A DNA stretch of 46,431 bases from Polaromonas sp. OV174 (GCF_900112285.1 NZ_FOKZ01000027.1:1-46431), one strand, 5' to 3'; positions 8,570 to 17,725 are shown, numbered from the stretch's first letter. Numbers and translations: made by a program. The notes: generated by a model from the sequence alone, not told the origin.

Positions 8570-10726
8570 ATGGAGCGTTCATTCAAGGCTGAAGTGCAAA
8601 GCCTCTCGCTTGGTGAGGGCGAGACTTTTCACGGCGAAGGCATTCTCGCCGTCACCAAAGCGCTGCTGCAATCCGGCGTGAGCTACATCGGCGGCTACCA
8701 AGGCGCGCCGATTTCCCACCTGATGGACGTGCTGGGCGACTCGCGCGAGTTGCTGGGCGGCCTGGGCATCTACTTCGAGAGCAGTGCTTCGGAAGCCGGT
8801 GCGGCGGCCATGCTTGGCGCATCTATTCATTACCCGGTGCGCGGCGCGGTGACGTGGAAATCCACCGTCGGCACCAACGTGGCCTCGGATGCGCTGTCCA
8901 ACCTGGCCTCGTCAGGCGTGAAGGGCGGTGCGCTCGTCATACTGGGTGAAGACTACGGCGAAGGCTCCAGCATCATCCAGGAGCGTACCCATGCCTTTGC
9001 CATGAAGTCGCAGATGTGGCTCATGGACCCCCGGCCCAACCTGACCTCCATCGTGAACGCGGTGGAGCGCAGCTTCGAGTTGTCGGAGGCCTCGCAAACG
9101 CCGGTGATGATGCAGCTGCGCATCCGCGCCTGCCACGTGTACGGCAGCTTTGTTTGCAAGGACAACAAGGCGCCCCTGATTTCGAGCAAGGCGCCGATCA
9201 CGAATCCGGTTTTCGACTTCACGAAAATCAACCTGCCGCCTTCGATCTACGAGCACGAGCGCCTCAAGATCGAATCGCGCTGGCCCGCCGCGGTCGACTT
9301 CATACGCAGTCGCCAGCTCAACGAAACCTTCGAGGGCGAACACACCGAACTCGGGATCATCGTGCAGGGCGGCTTGTATAACGGTGTTATACGCGCGTTG
9401 CAGCAACTGGGATTGGCCGATACCTACGGCAACTCCAAGATTCCGCTGCATGTGCTCAACGTGGTTTACCCACTGGTGCCCGACGAACTGGCGCACTTCT
9501 GCGCGCAGCGCAAGGCTGTGCTGATGGTCGAGGAAGGCCAGCCCAATTACATCGAGGACGCGCTGCACGCGCTGCTGCGCAAGGCGCAGATTGCTACGCC
9601 GCTGCATGGCAAGGATTTGTTCCCCCTGGCCGGCGAATACTCGGGCGAGGTGCTGCTGCGCGGGATAGGCGCGTATGTAGCGCAGGTGCGGCCGCAGGGG
9701 CTGAACGTTGACGAATTGCTGCTCACCCAGCGCGGGCTGACGGAGCTTCGCAAGGAAAGTGCAGAAGCACTGGCGGTGCCCGTGCCTAGCCGCCCACCCG
9801 GATTTTGCGTGGGATGCCCGGAGCGTCCGGTATTCGCGGCGATCAAGCTGATCCAGAAAGAACTGGGCAATGTGCATGTCAATGCAGATATCGGCTGCCA
9901 CACCTTCGGCACGCTGGCGCCCTTCAATGTCGGCAGCACGGTGCTGGGTTACGGCCTGGGTCTGGCCAGCTCTTCGGGCATAGGCCCGCTGATGGGAGGC
10001 CGGGTGCTGAGCATCATGGGTGATGGCGGCTTCTGGCACAACGGCTTTACCAGCGGTGTGGTCAATGCGGCCTACAACGGCCAGGACTCGGTGCTGGTGA
10101 TCCTGAAGAACGGCTACACCTCGGCCACTGGCACGCAGGCGATTCCGTCTTCGCCCAGCCAACCCGCCAACCATGCGCTGACGCTGGACATCGAGGCGGC
10201 CCTGCGTGGCGTGGGCGTGACGTGGATAGAGACGGTGCCTAGCTACAACGTGGCCGACATGATGGGCGTGCTGAAGAAGGCCATGACCACCGAAGTGGGC
10301 GGCCTCAAGGTCATCATCGCCGATGGAGAATGCCAGCTCGAACGGCAGCGCCGCATCAAGCCCGTGGTGGCCAAGCGCCTGAAGGAAGGCAAGCGTGAGG
10401 TGCGCACGCGCTTTGGCATCGATGACGACGTCTGCACCGGCGACCACTCCTGTATCCGCCTGTCGGGCTGCCCGTCGCTCACGGTCAAGCCCAACCCTAG
10501 CGCCTTGCGCACCGACCCGGTGGCCACGGTCAACCAGGGCTGCGTGGGCTGCGGCCTGTGCGGTGAGAACGTGCATGCGGCGACGCTGTGCCCCTCGTTC
10601 TACAAGGCAGAAATCATCCAGAACGCAAGCCGCTGGGAACGCTGGCTTTACCGCATGCGCTCCAGCGTGATTGGCATGCTGGCCGGCAAGGCCCGCAGCT
10701 CAGAAGAAGAAAGTCTTACAGCATGA
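8570..10726 (+). CDS. iorA: Indolepyruvate ferredoxin oxidoreductase, alpha subunit
   Basis: A TPP- and Fe-S-dependent oxidoreductase subunit of 718 residues. With IorB it oxidatively decarboxylates aryl-pyruvates (indolepyruvate, phenylpyruvate) to the aryl-acetyl-CoA. Features in order: N-terminal pyrimidine-binding domain (GYQGAPISHLMDVL), GFCVGCPERP (Cys413) at the start of the TPP domain, the GDGG TPP/Mg motif at 484-487 with LKNGYTSATG further on, and a C-terminal ferredoxin-like part with two cysteine groups (CTGDHSC...GCP and GCVGCGLCGENVHAATLCP). The last codons overlap iorB by ATGA. It is longer than typical archaeal alpha subunits. No dedicated ferredoxin gene lies nearby. Confidence 0.92.
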   Translation: MERSFKAEVQSLSLGEGETFHGEGILAVTKALLQSGVSYIGGYQGAPISHLMDVLGDSRELLGGLGIYFESSASEAGAAAMLGASIHYPVRGAVTWKSTVGTNVASDALSNLASSGVKGGALVILGEDYGEGSSIIQERTHAFAMKSQMWLMDPRPNLTSIVNAVERSFELSEASQTPVMMQLRIRACHVYGSFVCKDNKAPLISSKAPITNPVFDFTKINLPPSIYEHERLKIESRWPAAVDFIRSRQLNETFEGEHTELGIIVQGGLYNGVIRALQQLGLADTYGNSKIPLHVLNVVYPLVPDELAHFCAQRKAVLMVEEGQPNYIEDALHALLRKAQIATPLHGKDLFPLAGEYSGEVLLRGIGAYVAQVRPQGLNVDELLLTQRGLTELRKESAEALAVPVPSRPPGFCVGCPERPVFAAIKLIQKELGNVHVNADIGCHTFGTLAPFNVGSTVLGYGLGLASSSGIGPLMGGRVLSIMGDGGFWHNGFTSGVVNAAYNGQDSVLVILKNGYTSATGTQAIPSSPSQPANHALTLDIEAALRGVGVTWIETVPSYNVADMMGVLKKAMTTEVGGLKVIIADGECQLERQRRIKPVVAKRLKEGKREVRTRFGIDDDVCTGDHSCIRLSGCPSLTVKPNPSALRTDPVATVNQGCVGCGLCGENVHAATLCPSFYKAEIIQNASRWERWLYRMRSSVIGMLAGKARSSEEESLTA

Positions 10727-12246
10727 AGCAGTTTCAACCCATCTCTATTTTGGTCGCGGCCCTCGGCGGCGAAGGCGGCGGCGTGCTGGCGGACTGGGTC
10801 ATCTCGGCCGCGGCACACCATGACTTTCCGGTGCAGAGCACCTCGGTGCCGGGCGTGGCCCAGCGCACCGGTGCCACTACCTACTACCTGGAAGTGCTGC
10901 CGGTGCCGCGCAGCGAGCTCAATGGCCGTGAGCCAGTGTTTTCGCTCACGCCGACGCCGGGCAGTCTGGACATCGTGGCGGCATCGGAGCTGATCGAGGC
11001 CGGGCGCGTGCTGCAAGGCGGCTACGTGCATGCCAAACGCACCACGCTCATCGCCTCCACCCATCGCGAATACGCCATTGCCGAGAAGATGGCCATGGGC
11101 GACGGCCGCTTCGATACCCGGCGGCTGAGCGACGCGGCGAACAAGATGGCGCAGCGTGCCTTTCTGTTCGACATGCGCGCGCTTGCATGGCAGCACGGCT
11201 GCGTGATCAACACCTTGATGTTCGGCGCCATGGCGGGTTCTGGCGTGTTGCCTTTCTCGCGCGAAGCCTGCGAGAACGCCATTCGGGAATCCGGCAAGTC
11301 GGTGGAGGCCAGCCTGCGCGGCTTTGCCGCCGGTTTTGAGCATGTCACGCGTGGCCCGGTCGATGCTGCGCCGGCCGTGCCGCACAAGGCGACGCGCCAC
11401 CCGCAACGCGTGCAGCGGCTTCCCGCACCGGTGCAGGCACTGGCCGGTGCCGGCGCCCGGCACACTGCGGATTTTCAGAACGCGAAGTACGCCGACCTGT
11501 ACCTGGACCGCTGTGAAAGCGTGATCGCACTCGAAGCCGAGCAGCACGCGAGCGCCATGCCGGTGTCGTGTGAAACTGCGCGCTACCTTGCCTTGTGGAT
11601 GGGCTATGAAGACGTGATCCGCGTGGCCGACCTGAAGACGCGCCGGGACCGGCTGGCCCGTGTGCGGCGCGAGGTGTCGGCCAAACAAGGCGAACCGCTG
11701 CGTCTGACCGAATATCTCAAGCCGGGACTCGATGAAATTTGTTCCGTGCTGCCAACCGGCCTCGCCGGCTGGATGCGCAAGCGCTACAAGGGCCGCGAGA
11801 ACGCGCTCAGCGTCGGCCTGCACATGCGCACCGATACGGTGAGTGGCTTTTTGCTGCTGTGCGCCCTGCGTTCCCTGCGTCCGTGGCGACCGCGCAGCTC
11901 GCGCTACGCCGTCGAGCAGCAGATGATGGAGCGCTGGCTTGCCGCCATACGCCGTGCCATGGTGCGCGCACCGGGGCTGGCGCATGAACTGGCGCTGTGC
12001 GGCAACCTGGTGAAGGGCTACGGCGAGACCAGCGAGCGTGGGCACCGCAATCTTGGCGCGATTCTTTCCGATTTCGAAGGCCGTCAGCCCATCGATTTTG
12101 AAGCCCATGAGGCCCGTGTGCGCGAAGCACGCATTGCCGCGCTGGCCGATCCGGAGGGGCGCACGCTGGCCCAGTCGCTGGGCCTGCCGCCGCCCCCACC
12201 CAAGGTTCACCCCATACGGATAGTCCGCCGGACGCGAGGCGTCTGA
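10723..12246 (+). CDS. iorB: Indolepyruvate oxidoreductase, beta subunit, with C-terminal extension
   Basis: The ATG at 10723 overlaps the iorA stop (ATGA); an upstream frame extension from 10588 runs inside iorA and is rejected. The 507 residues comprise an N-terminal gamma-type 2-ketoacid oxidoreductase domain (ALGGEGGGVLADWVISAAA, then SVPGVAQRTGATTYYLE) and a long C-terminal region from about residue 210. That region resembles the DUF6537 part of the large fused oxidoreductases of aerobic proteobacteria (YKGRENALSVGLHMRTD, GYGETSERGHRNLGAIL). The pair therefore looks like a split version of the fused enzyme. The DUF6537 assignment is from memory of the family and less sure than the oxidoreductase call. 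Confidence 0.88.
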   Translation: MKQFQPISILVAALGGEGGGVLADWVISAAAHHDFPVQSTSVPGVAQRTGATTYYLEVLPVPRSELNGREPVFSLTPTPGSLDIVAASELIEAGRVLQGGYVHAKRTTLIASTHREYAIAEKMAMGDGRFDTRRLSDAANKMAQRAFLFDMRALAWQHGCVINTLMFGAMAGSGVLPFSREACENAIRESGKSVEASLRGFAAGFEHVTRGPVDAAPAVPHKATRHPQRVQRLPAPVQALAGAGARHTADFQNAKYADLYLDRCESVIALEAEQHASAMPVSCETARYLALWMGYEDVIRVADLKTRRDRLARVRREVSAKQGEPLRLTEYLKPGLDEICSVLPTGLAGWMRKRYKGRENALSVGLHMRTDTVSGFLLLCALRSLRPWRPRSSRYAVEQQMMERWLAAIRRAMVRAPGLAHELALCGNLVKGYGETSERGHRNLGAILSDFEGRQPIDFEAHEARVREARIAALADPEGRTLAQSLGLPPPPPKVHPIRIVRRTRGV

Positions 12247-13412
12247 TGCTGCTCAATATCGAAGATTTCCGGCGCCAGGCCAGGAAAAACCTGCCTCGCT
12301 TTGTGTTCGACTATGTCGAGGGCGCTGCCGAGGACGAGCGTTGCCGCGATCGCAACGGCGCCAATCTCCAAGCCTTGCAATTGGTTCCGACTTGCCTGCG
12401 CGATACCAGCACGATTGACACTTCGCTCACCGTTTTCGGCCAGCGCTGGAATGCGCCCCTTGGCGTGGCGCCTGTCGGGTTCTGCGGCCTGGTCCATCCG
12501 CAAGGCGACAAGTTTCTGGCGCGCGCAGCGGCTTCTCGGGGTTTGCCCTTTGTGCTCTCGACGGCCTCCAATACCCGGCTGGAGGCGGTGCGGGAAGCGG
12601 CCCCTAAGGGCCTGCAGTGGATGCAGCTCTATGTGATGAGCGATCGCGCCATCGCAGAGCAATTGATCCGGCGCGCGCGCGAAGCCAACTACGGCGCTCT
12701 GGTGCTTACGGTCGACGTGCCGGTCAGCGGCTATCGCGAACGCGATGTCCGTAATGGCTTCAAGCTGCCGTTTCGGCCGACGCTGCGCACGTTGGCCAAC
12801 CTGGCCTGCCATCCTGCCTGGCTGCTTCGTGTGGCCCGTTACGGTATGCCGAGCTTCGTCAATCTCGCCGAGTCGCAAGAGGCCGCTGCCTCGGCGCAGG
12901 TGCAGGCCGCGCTACTGGCTCGTGCGATGGACAGGCGCCTGGTGTGGGAGAGCCTGGCCTGGATTCGAAGCCTCTGGGATGGCCCTTTGCTGATCAAGGG
13001 TCTTTTACATGCCGACGATGCGGCCAGAGCGCTGAACCACGGCGTGGACGGCCTGATCGTGTCCAATCATGGCGGCCGTCAGCTCGACGCCGCCGTGGCC
13101 ACCATAGACGCGCTGCCGGCGATTGCCGACAAGGTCGGCGCACGTGTGCCGGTTTTTGTCGATAGTGGTTTCAGACGCGGCAGCGATATCGCCAAGGCGC
13201 TGGCCCTTGGCGCCTCGGCAGTGTTCGTCGGCCGGCCGGCCGTCTACGGCATGGCCTGCGGCGGTGAAGCCGGTGCGCGCGCGGTCTTGCAGCTGCTGAG
13301 CGACGAGCTGGAGCGCACCATGACCTTGCTGGGAGCGGCCACCCTGAGTGACATAGCACCTCACCACCTGTTCGCCGGATCGACGCCTTCATTTGCTTGG
13401 AGTCCTACCTAA
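12246..13412 (+). CDS. FMN-dependent alpha-hydroxyacid dehydrogenase/oxidase
   Basis: This 388-residue TIM-barrel flavoprotein belongs to the lactate/mandelate/glycolate oxidase family. Evidence: N-terminal RFVFDYVEGAAEDE, the FMN-binding APVGFCGLVHPQGD region, catalytic His275 with substrate-binding Arg278 in SNHGGRQLD, and the phosphate-binding DSGFRRGSDIAKALALGASAVFVGR. The start overlaps the iorB stop (TGATG), so it is in the same operon. This suggests it oxidises an aryl-lactate or related 2-hydroxy acid to the 2-keto acid used by IorAB (inference). L-lactate or mandelate dehydrogenase is the alternative. The electron acceptor cannot be told from sequence. Confidence 0.88.
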   Translation: MLLNIEDFRRQARKNLPRFVFDYVEGAAEDERCRDRNGANLQALQLVPTCLRDTSTIDTSLTVFGQRWNAPLGVAPVGFCGLVHPQGDKFLARAAASRGLPFVLSTASNTRLEAVREAAPKGLQWMQLYVMSDRAIAEQLIRRAREANYGALVLTVDVPVSGYRERDVRNGFKLPFRPTLRTLANLACHPAWLLRVARYGMPSFVNLAESQEAAASAQVQAALLARAMDRRLVWESLAWIRSLWDGPLLIKGLLHADDAARALNHGVDGLIVSNHGGRQLDAAVATIDALPAIADKVGARVPVFVDSGFRRGSDIAKALALGASAVFVGRPAVYGMACGGEAGARAVLQLLSDELERTMTLLGAATLSDIAPHHLFAGSTPSFAWSPT

Positions 13413-13504
13413 GCGACCTGCTGATCACGCACCTCGAGCCCCATGCCAAATGACGGTGAAAAAAGCTTGGGTTCGAGGCGAGTTACCTCCCTTGAAGGGC
13501 GATT

Positions 13505-13534
13505 TTGCGCTCCACCCCTTGTCCGGGCTATAAT
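13505..13534 (+). promoter_or_regulatory. Sigma70-type promoter of the rpsF operon
   Basis: TTGCGC (13505-13510), an 18-bp spacer and a perfect TATAAT (13529-13534) lie about 70 bases before the rpsF ATG. This is the best promoter match in the window and fits a strongly expressed ribosomal operon. No other gene is encoded in the 190-bp gap. Confidence 0.7.
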
Positions 13535-13602
13535 CTTGGGCTTCGCCTTGCTGCACCCTTAACGACGCTGGGGCAGCTTTCAATTAACCAAAAGGAGAGT
13601 TT

Positions 13603-13968
13603 ATGCGTCACTACGAGATCGTCTTGCTGATCCATCCGGATCAAAGCGAGCAAGTCCCAGCCATGCTGGAGCGTTACAAGGGCATGATTACCGCCGGTGG
13701 TGGCACCGTGCATCGTGTTGAAGATTGGGGCCGTCGCCAGCTGGTGTACCTGATCCAGAAGCTCGCCAAAGCCCATTACCTCTGCATCAACATCGAAGCC
13801 AGCCAGGCCGTGATGGAAGAAATTGAACACGCGTTCAAGTTCAACGATGCTGTGCTGCGCCACCTGACCGTGGTCAAGAAAAAGGCTGAAACCGGCCCGT
13901 CCCTCATGATGCGCAACGTCGAGAGGGAAGAAGCCCGTAAAACCCAACAGCAGGAGTTTGCGGCTTAA
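13603..13968 (+). CDS. rpsF: 30S ribosomal protein S6
   Basis: A 121-residue S6 family protein that binds the 30S platform as a heterodimer with S18, encoded two genes downstream. The N-terminus [17 protein letters not shown] and the central [18 protein letters not shown] are diagnostic. The C-terminal tail is charged and Gln-rich. An AAAGGAGAG ribosome binding site precedes the ATG. It is first in the operon rpsF-priB-rpsR-rplI. Confidence 0.97.
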   Translation: MRHYEIVLLIHPDQSEQVPAMLERYKGMITAGGGTVHRVEDWGRRQLVYLIQKLAKAHYLCINIEASQAVMEEIEHAFKFNDAVLRHLTVVKKKAETGPSLMMRNVEREEARKTQQQEFAA

Positions 13969-14028
13969 TTCGCCACAACGCTGTTGAACGCCTCGCTGCT
14001 GCATCAATGCAACTGAGCATGACTTGTA

Positions 14029-14328
14029 GTGAACCACGTTGAACTGACCGCCTGTATCGCTGAGCTGAGTGCTCTTCGCTACACGCCCGCTGGAATCCCC
14101 GCCGCCAATTTCGTTCTCGAACACGAGTCCGAGGTGCTTGAGTCGGGTGTTCTCAGGAAGGTCAAGTTGACGCTAAGAGCTGTTGCTTTCGGAATGCTGG
14201 CTGAACAAACCGTTCAGCTGCCCCTAGGCAATGCTTTCAGGTTCACCGGGTTTCTCATCAATGCACGCACCAGCAAAAGCGTTGTTTTTCATATTCAAGT
14301 AATCGATCAAGTACTGAACCCCATTTAA
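14029..14328 (+). CDS. priB: Primosomal replication protein N (PriB)
   Basis: A 99-residue single OB-fold protein that binds ssDNA and links PriA to DnaT/DnaB during replication restart. The order rpsF-priB-rpsR-rplI is the classical context. The start is a GTG ([13 protein letters not shown], read as Met) with a weak ribosome binding site, consistent with low expression relative to its ribosomal neighbours. Recognisable features are the [15 protein letters not shown] segment and the C-terminal [10 protein letters not shown] strand. Confidence 0.93.
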   Translation: MNHVELTACIAELSALRYTPAGIPAANFVLEHESEVLESGVLRKVKLTLRAVAFGMLAEQTVQLPLGNAFRFTGFLINARTSKSVVFHIQVIDQVLNPI

Positions 14329-14338
14329 GGAGTCCACC

Positions 14339-14623
14339 ATGGCCGGACCAAAACGTTTTAACAAAGACAAGCGCCCTAAGCGCAATACCCAATCCCTGCT
14401 GTTCAAGCGCAAGCGTTTTTGCCGCTTCACGGCTGCTGGCGTTGAAGAAATCGACTACAAAGACATCGACACCCTGCGCGATTTCGTAGCCGAAAACGGA
14501 AAAATCATCCCCGCACGCCTGACCGGCACGCGCGCGATTTTCCAGCGTCAAGTCAACACCGCCGTCAAGCGCGCTCGCTTCCTCGCGATGCTGCCTTACA
14601 GCGACCAGCACCGCACCCTGTAA
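14339..14623 (+). CDS. rpsR: 30S ribosomal protein S18
   Basis: The 94-residue protein has the S18 core: [20 protein letters not shown], then [16 protein letters not shown] and the [19 protein letters not shown] helix. A strong AAGGAG lies just before the ATG. It assembles with S6. It is ten bases downstream of priB and 13 bases before rplI. Confidence 0.97.
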   Translation: MAGPKRFNKDKRPKRNTQSLLFKRKRFCRFTAAGVEEIDYKDIDTLRDFVAENGKIIPARLTGTRAIFQRQVNTAVKRARFLAMLPYSDQHRTL

Positions 14624-14636
14624 GGAGTACACGACC

Positions 14637-15089
14637 ATGCAAATTATTCTGCTCGACAAAGTCGTGAACCTGGGCAACCTGGGCGAGATCGTCAAAGTTA
14701 AAGACGGTTATGCACGCAACTTCCTGATCCCTTCCGGCCGCGCCCGTCGCGCTACCGCAGTGGCTATCAAGGAATTCGAAGTCAAACGCGCTGAACTGGA
14801 AAAAGCAGCCGCAGCCAAGCTGGCTGAAATGCAAGCTCAAGGCGAAAAGCTCGGCGGTACCACCGTCAAGCTGACGCAAAAGGCTGGCGTTGACGGCCGT
14901 CTGTTCGGTTCGGTGACCAACCATGACATCGCTCAAGAAGTGACCAAGCAAGGCTTCGCGGTTGCCAAAGCGCAAATCCGCCTGCCTAACGGTCCACTGA
15001 AGACCGTGGGCGACCACGCTGTCAGCGTGGCACTGCACACCGACGTGGTGGTTGACATCACGGTCACGGTCTACGGCGAAACCGCCTAA
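14637..15089 (+). CDS. rplI: 50S ribosomal protein L9
   Basis: The 150 residues show the two-lobed L9 layout: an N-terminal rRNA-binding domain ([19 protein letters not shown], then [14 protein letters not shown]), a connecting helix of about 35 residues rich in Lys/Glu/Ala, and a C-terminal domain with [21 protein letters not shown] precedes the ATG. It is the last gene of the operon, followed by a strong terminator. Confidence 0.97.
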   Translation: MQIILLDKVVNLGNLGEIVKVKDGYARNFLIPSGRARRATAVAIKEFEVKRAELEKAAAAKLAEMQAQGEKLGGTTVKLTQKAGVDGRLFGSVTNHDIAQEVTKQGFAVAKAQIRLPNGPLKTVGDHAVSVALHTDVVVDITVTVYGETA

Positions 15090-15108
15090 ATCGGGATTGT
15101 CCTGTCTT

Positions 15109-15137
15109 AAAAAGCCGCTCCCAGGAGCGGCTTTTTT
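15109..15137 (+). terminator. Intrinsic terminator after rplI
   Basis: AAAAAGCCGCTC-CCAG-GAGCGGCTTTTTT is a canonical stem with a six-T tail, 20 bases after the rplI stop. The A-tract also gives a T-run on the minus strand. It separates the ribosomal operon from dnaB. Confidence 0.9.
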
Positions 15138-15273
15138 CATGGCGCAGTGGTTTGGGCGGGTTATGCACATGTTCAGAGGGTATTTCCACCAGATTTCCCC
15201 CGCTTGTCCACAGACTTGTCCCCCGGCGGCCCTGGCATGTCGGCGTAGTATTTAGCACTCTCTCAGGAATCCC

Positions 15274-16695
15274 ATGTCCGCCCTAGCTCCCACCTTTGAC
15301 GACCCCGCTTACAGCCCCGACCGGCAGATTGCCCAGCTGCGCATTCCACCGCACTCGATTGAAGGCGAGTCCAGCGTTCTGGGTGGCCTGCTGCTTGACA
15401 ACAGCGCCTGGGACCGCGTCGGTGATCTGCTGACGGATCTGGACTTCTACCGCCATGAGCATCAGCTGATTTTTTCCGCCGTGGGCGGGCTGATCAATGC
15501 CTCCAAGCCGGCAGACATCATCACGGTCTACGAGCGCCTGCAAAGCCTGGGCAAGGCCGATGAAATCGGCGGCCTGAGCTACCTCAATGCGCTGGCTCAG
15601 TACGTGCCCAGTGCCGCCAATATTCGCCGTTATGCCGAAATCGTTCGCGAGCGCTCCATCCTGCGCAAGCTGGTCGCCGCCTCCGACGAGATTGCCACCA
15701 ACGCTTTCAACCCCAAGGGCAAGGCCGTCTCCGCCATCCTGGACGAAGCCGAACAGAAAATCTTCAATATCGGCGAGCAGGGCTCGCGCGCGCAGCAGGG
15801 TTTTCAGAGCATGGACACCCTGGTGGTGGACTTGCTGGACCGCGTCACCGAGATGTCGGAAAACCCCAACGACGTGACCGGCGTGCCGACCGGCTTTGTT
15901 GACCTGGACAAGATGACTTCCGGGCTGCAGGCCGGCGACCTGGTGATTCTGGCGGCGCGTCCGTCCATGGGCAAAACCGCGCTCGCCATCAACATCGCCG
16001 AGCATGTCGCCCTCAACGAAGGCCTGCCGGTGGCCGTGTTTTCCATGGAAATGGGCGCCTCCCAGCTGGCTGTGCGTATCGTCGGTTCGATTGGCCGGAT
16101 TGACCAGGGCAATCTGCGCACCGGCAAACTCACCGATGCGGAGTGGCCGCGCCTGACCGAGGCGATTGAAAAGCTCAGAACCATCTCGTTGCACATCGAC
16201 GAAACCGCCGGTCTCACGGTGAGCGAGTTACGCGCCAATGCCCGGCGCCTGGCGCGCCAGTGCGGCAAGCTGGGCCTGATCGTGGTCGACTACCTGCAGC
16301 TGATGAGCGTGTCCACCGCCATGGGCGACGAGAACCGCGCCACCGCCGTCGGCGAAATCTCGCGTGGCCTGAAGATGCTGGCCAAGGAGTTGCAGTGCCC
16401 GGTGATTGCGCTGTCGCAGCTAAGCCGCGGTGTGGAGGCCCGTACCGACAAGCGCCCCATGATGAGCGATTTGCGCGAGTCCGGCGCCATCGAGCAGGAT
16501 GCCGACATCATCATGTTCATCTACCGCGACGAGTACTACACCAAAGAGGCTTGCAAGGAGCCGGGTGTGGCCGAGGTCATCATCAGCAAGCAGCGTAACG
16601 GCCCGACCGGAACCGTGAAACTGGCCTTCATGAACCGCATCACCAAGTTTGAAAGCCTGGCGGCCGGTTGGAGCAGCGGCGGCGGCGATTATTAA
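15274..16695 (+). CDS. dnaB: Replicative DNA helicase DnaB
   Basis: The 473-residue hexameric helicase has an N-terminal DnaB domain (PPHSIEGESSVLGGLLLDN) and a RecA-like ATPase domain with Walker A ARPSMGKT (residues 228-235), Walker B LGLIVVDYLQLM and the SQLSRGVEARTDKRPMMSDL segment. There is no intein: the Walker A and H4 regions, common intein sites, are uninterrupted. It is separated from rplI by a terminator, so it has its own promoter somewhere in 15138-15273. Confidence 0.97.
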   Translation: MSALAPTFDDPAYSPDRQIAQLRIPPHSIEGESSVLGGLLLDNSAWDRVGDLLTDLDFYRHEHQLIFSAVGGLINASKPADIITVYERLQSLGKADEIGGLSYLNALAQYVPSAANIRRYAEIVRERSILRKLVAASDEIATNAFNPKGKAVSAILDEAEQKIFNIGEQGSRAQQGFQSMDTLVVDLLDRVTEMSENPNDVTGVPTGFVDLDKMTSGLQAGDLVILAARPSMGKTALAINIAEHVALNEGLPVAVFSMEMGASQLAVRIVGSIGRIDQGNLRTGKLTDAEWPRLTEAIEKLRTISLHIDETAGLTVSELRANARRLARQCGKLGLIVVDYLQLMSVSTAMGDENRATAVGEISRGLKMLAKELQCPVIALSQLSRGVEARTDKRPMMSDLRESGAIEQDADIIMFIYRDEYYTKEACKEPGVAEVIISKQRNGPTGTVKLAFMNRITKFESLAAGWSSGGGDY

Positions 16696-16730
16696 GAGAC
16701 GAGCCAGGCCGGAGCGGGCCAGCTTCCCCA

Positions 16731-17327
16731 TTAGCTCAGTCCCAGCGCCTTGAAGGCCCTCAGCGCCGCATAAGCATCATTGGCGGCGTAGAGTATCTGG
16801 GCTTCCGACAGCCGCTCATTGGCCCAGTTGGATGTCGTCGCCTTCCTGGACTTGAAGAAGCGCTTGTTGAACAACACCGCCACGGCACCGCGCACCCCCA
16901 TGTCCTTGCGGTAGCCGCGCTCTCTGAACACGTGGTTGAGGTCCAGCACGCCTTGTGGATCGACACCGAGTTTGCTGATGATGCGCCGACGGTCGTCGCC
17001 CAGACCAAAGCCGGCCTTGATGATGGCGGGCGACTCCAGCACTTGCGCCACGGCGCGCCGGCAGTCGGCGTCCTGCAGCTGGAAAATCCAGGCTTTGTCT
17101 AGCGTGGCGAGCTGCACGATGTGCGGGCCGTCGGAGGCCTCGTTTTTGGCAAAAGTGGGTTTGGACTCGGTGTCAAAGCCCAGGGCGCTGACACCGGCCA
17201 GTTCCTGCAGCGCGCTGGCGGCTTGCTGCGCTGTCGCGATGACTTCGATCTGCTTGAGTTCCAGACGGTCAAAAGGCTCCAGCAAGGCAATCTCTTCTTT
17301 GCCTGGGGTTGAATGGCGCTCGGTCAT
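16731..17327 (-). CDS. RNase D-like 3'-5' exonuclease domain protein
   Basis: The 198 residues are essentially one DEDD exonuclease domain. Visible motifs are GFDTESKPTF (motif I, Asp/Glu), a central GFGLGDDRR (motif II, Asp) and ILYAANDAYAALR (motif III, Tyr...Asp, DEDDy type). It lacks the HRDC domains of full RNase D, so it is a stand-alone 3'-5' exonuclease of unknown RNA or DNA substrate. It converges on dnaB with a 35-bp gap. Confidence 0.82.
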   Translation of the reverse strand: MTERHSTPGKEEIALLEPFDRLELKQIEVIATAQQAASALQELAGVSALGFDTESKPTFAKNEASDGPHIVQLATLDKAWIFQLQDADCRRAVAQVLESPAIIKAGFGLGDDRRRIISKLGVDPQGVLDLNHVFRERGYRKDMGVRGAVAVLFNKRFFKSRKATTSNWANERLSEAQILYAANDAYAALRAFKALGLS

Positions 17328-17408
17328 AGGCTTTCGTGCATGAAAATAGACCCAGAGCTTACAGCCTGCCGCTCTCCCCGAGCCTAACCACGGACAACAT
17401 CACCCATC

Positions 17409-17666
17409 ATGGCCACCGAACAGAGCATCACCACCGACGACTACAAGTTGTTTCCCTCGCCGCGCAACCAGCATCGCACGATTTTTCTGTATCAGGTGTT
17501 TGTGCCTTACCCCTACATGTTGATCGACCTGGAAAGCTATAACTTCAAGGGCAAGTACAGCCTGTTTGCGGCCTGCCGCCTGGCGGACATGAAAATGGGC
17601 CAAGTGGTGACGCTGGAGCTGCCCGAGGACGAAGAGCGCTTCAAGACCAGGTTTGTCCCCGATTAA
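17409..17666 (+). CDS. Conserved-looking small protein, unknown function
   Basis: I do not recognise this 85-residue protein. It has strong coding character (GC-rich third positions), no signal peptide and no membrane helix. The middle is aromatic-rich (FLYQVFVPYPYMLIDLESYNF), then KYSLFAACRLADMKMGQV, then an acidic end. No clear ribosome binding site precedes the ATG at 17409. It is divergent from the exonuclease gene (81-bp gap) and convergent with fadH. A small soluble, possibly beta-rich protein. Confidence 0.65.
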   Translation: MATEQSITTDDYKLFPSPRNQHRTIFLYQVFVPYPYMLIDLESYNFKGKYSLFAACRLADMKMGQVVTLELPEDEERFKTRFVPD

Positions 17667-17671
17667 GCATG

Positions 17672-17725
17672 AAAAGTGCCACTAGCCCTTGTGGGGCGGG
17701 CGAGTCAAGCTATTTAATTGATAGT
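17672..17725 (-). repeat. Intergenic two-arm repeat, copy 2
   Basis: On the minus strand: ACTATCAATTAAATAGC (17709-17725), then TTGACTCGCCCGCCCCAC, then AAGGGCTAGTGGCACTTTT. The second arm can pair GCCC with GGGC. It starts right after the fadH stop codon and fills the gap between two convergent genes, a position suited to transcription termination. Confidence 0.65.

Noticed and set aside
8570..13412. Recent horizontal transfer of the ior operon
   Set aside because: Codon use and GC content look like the neighbours, and no integrase, tRNA or direct repeats flank it.
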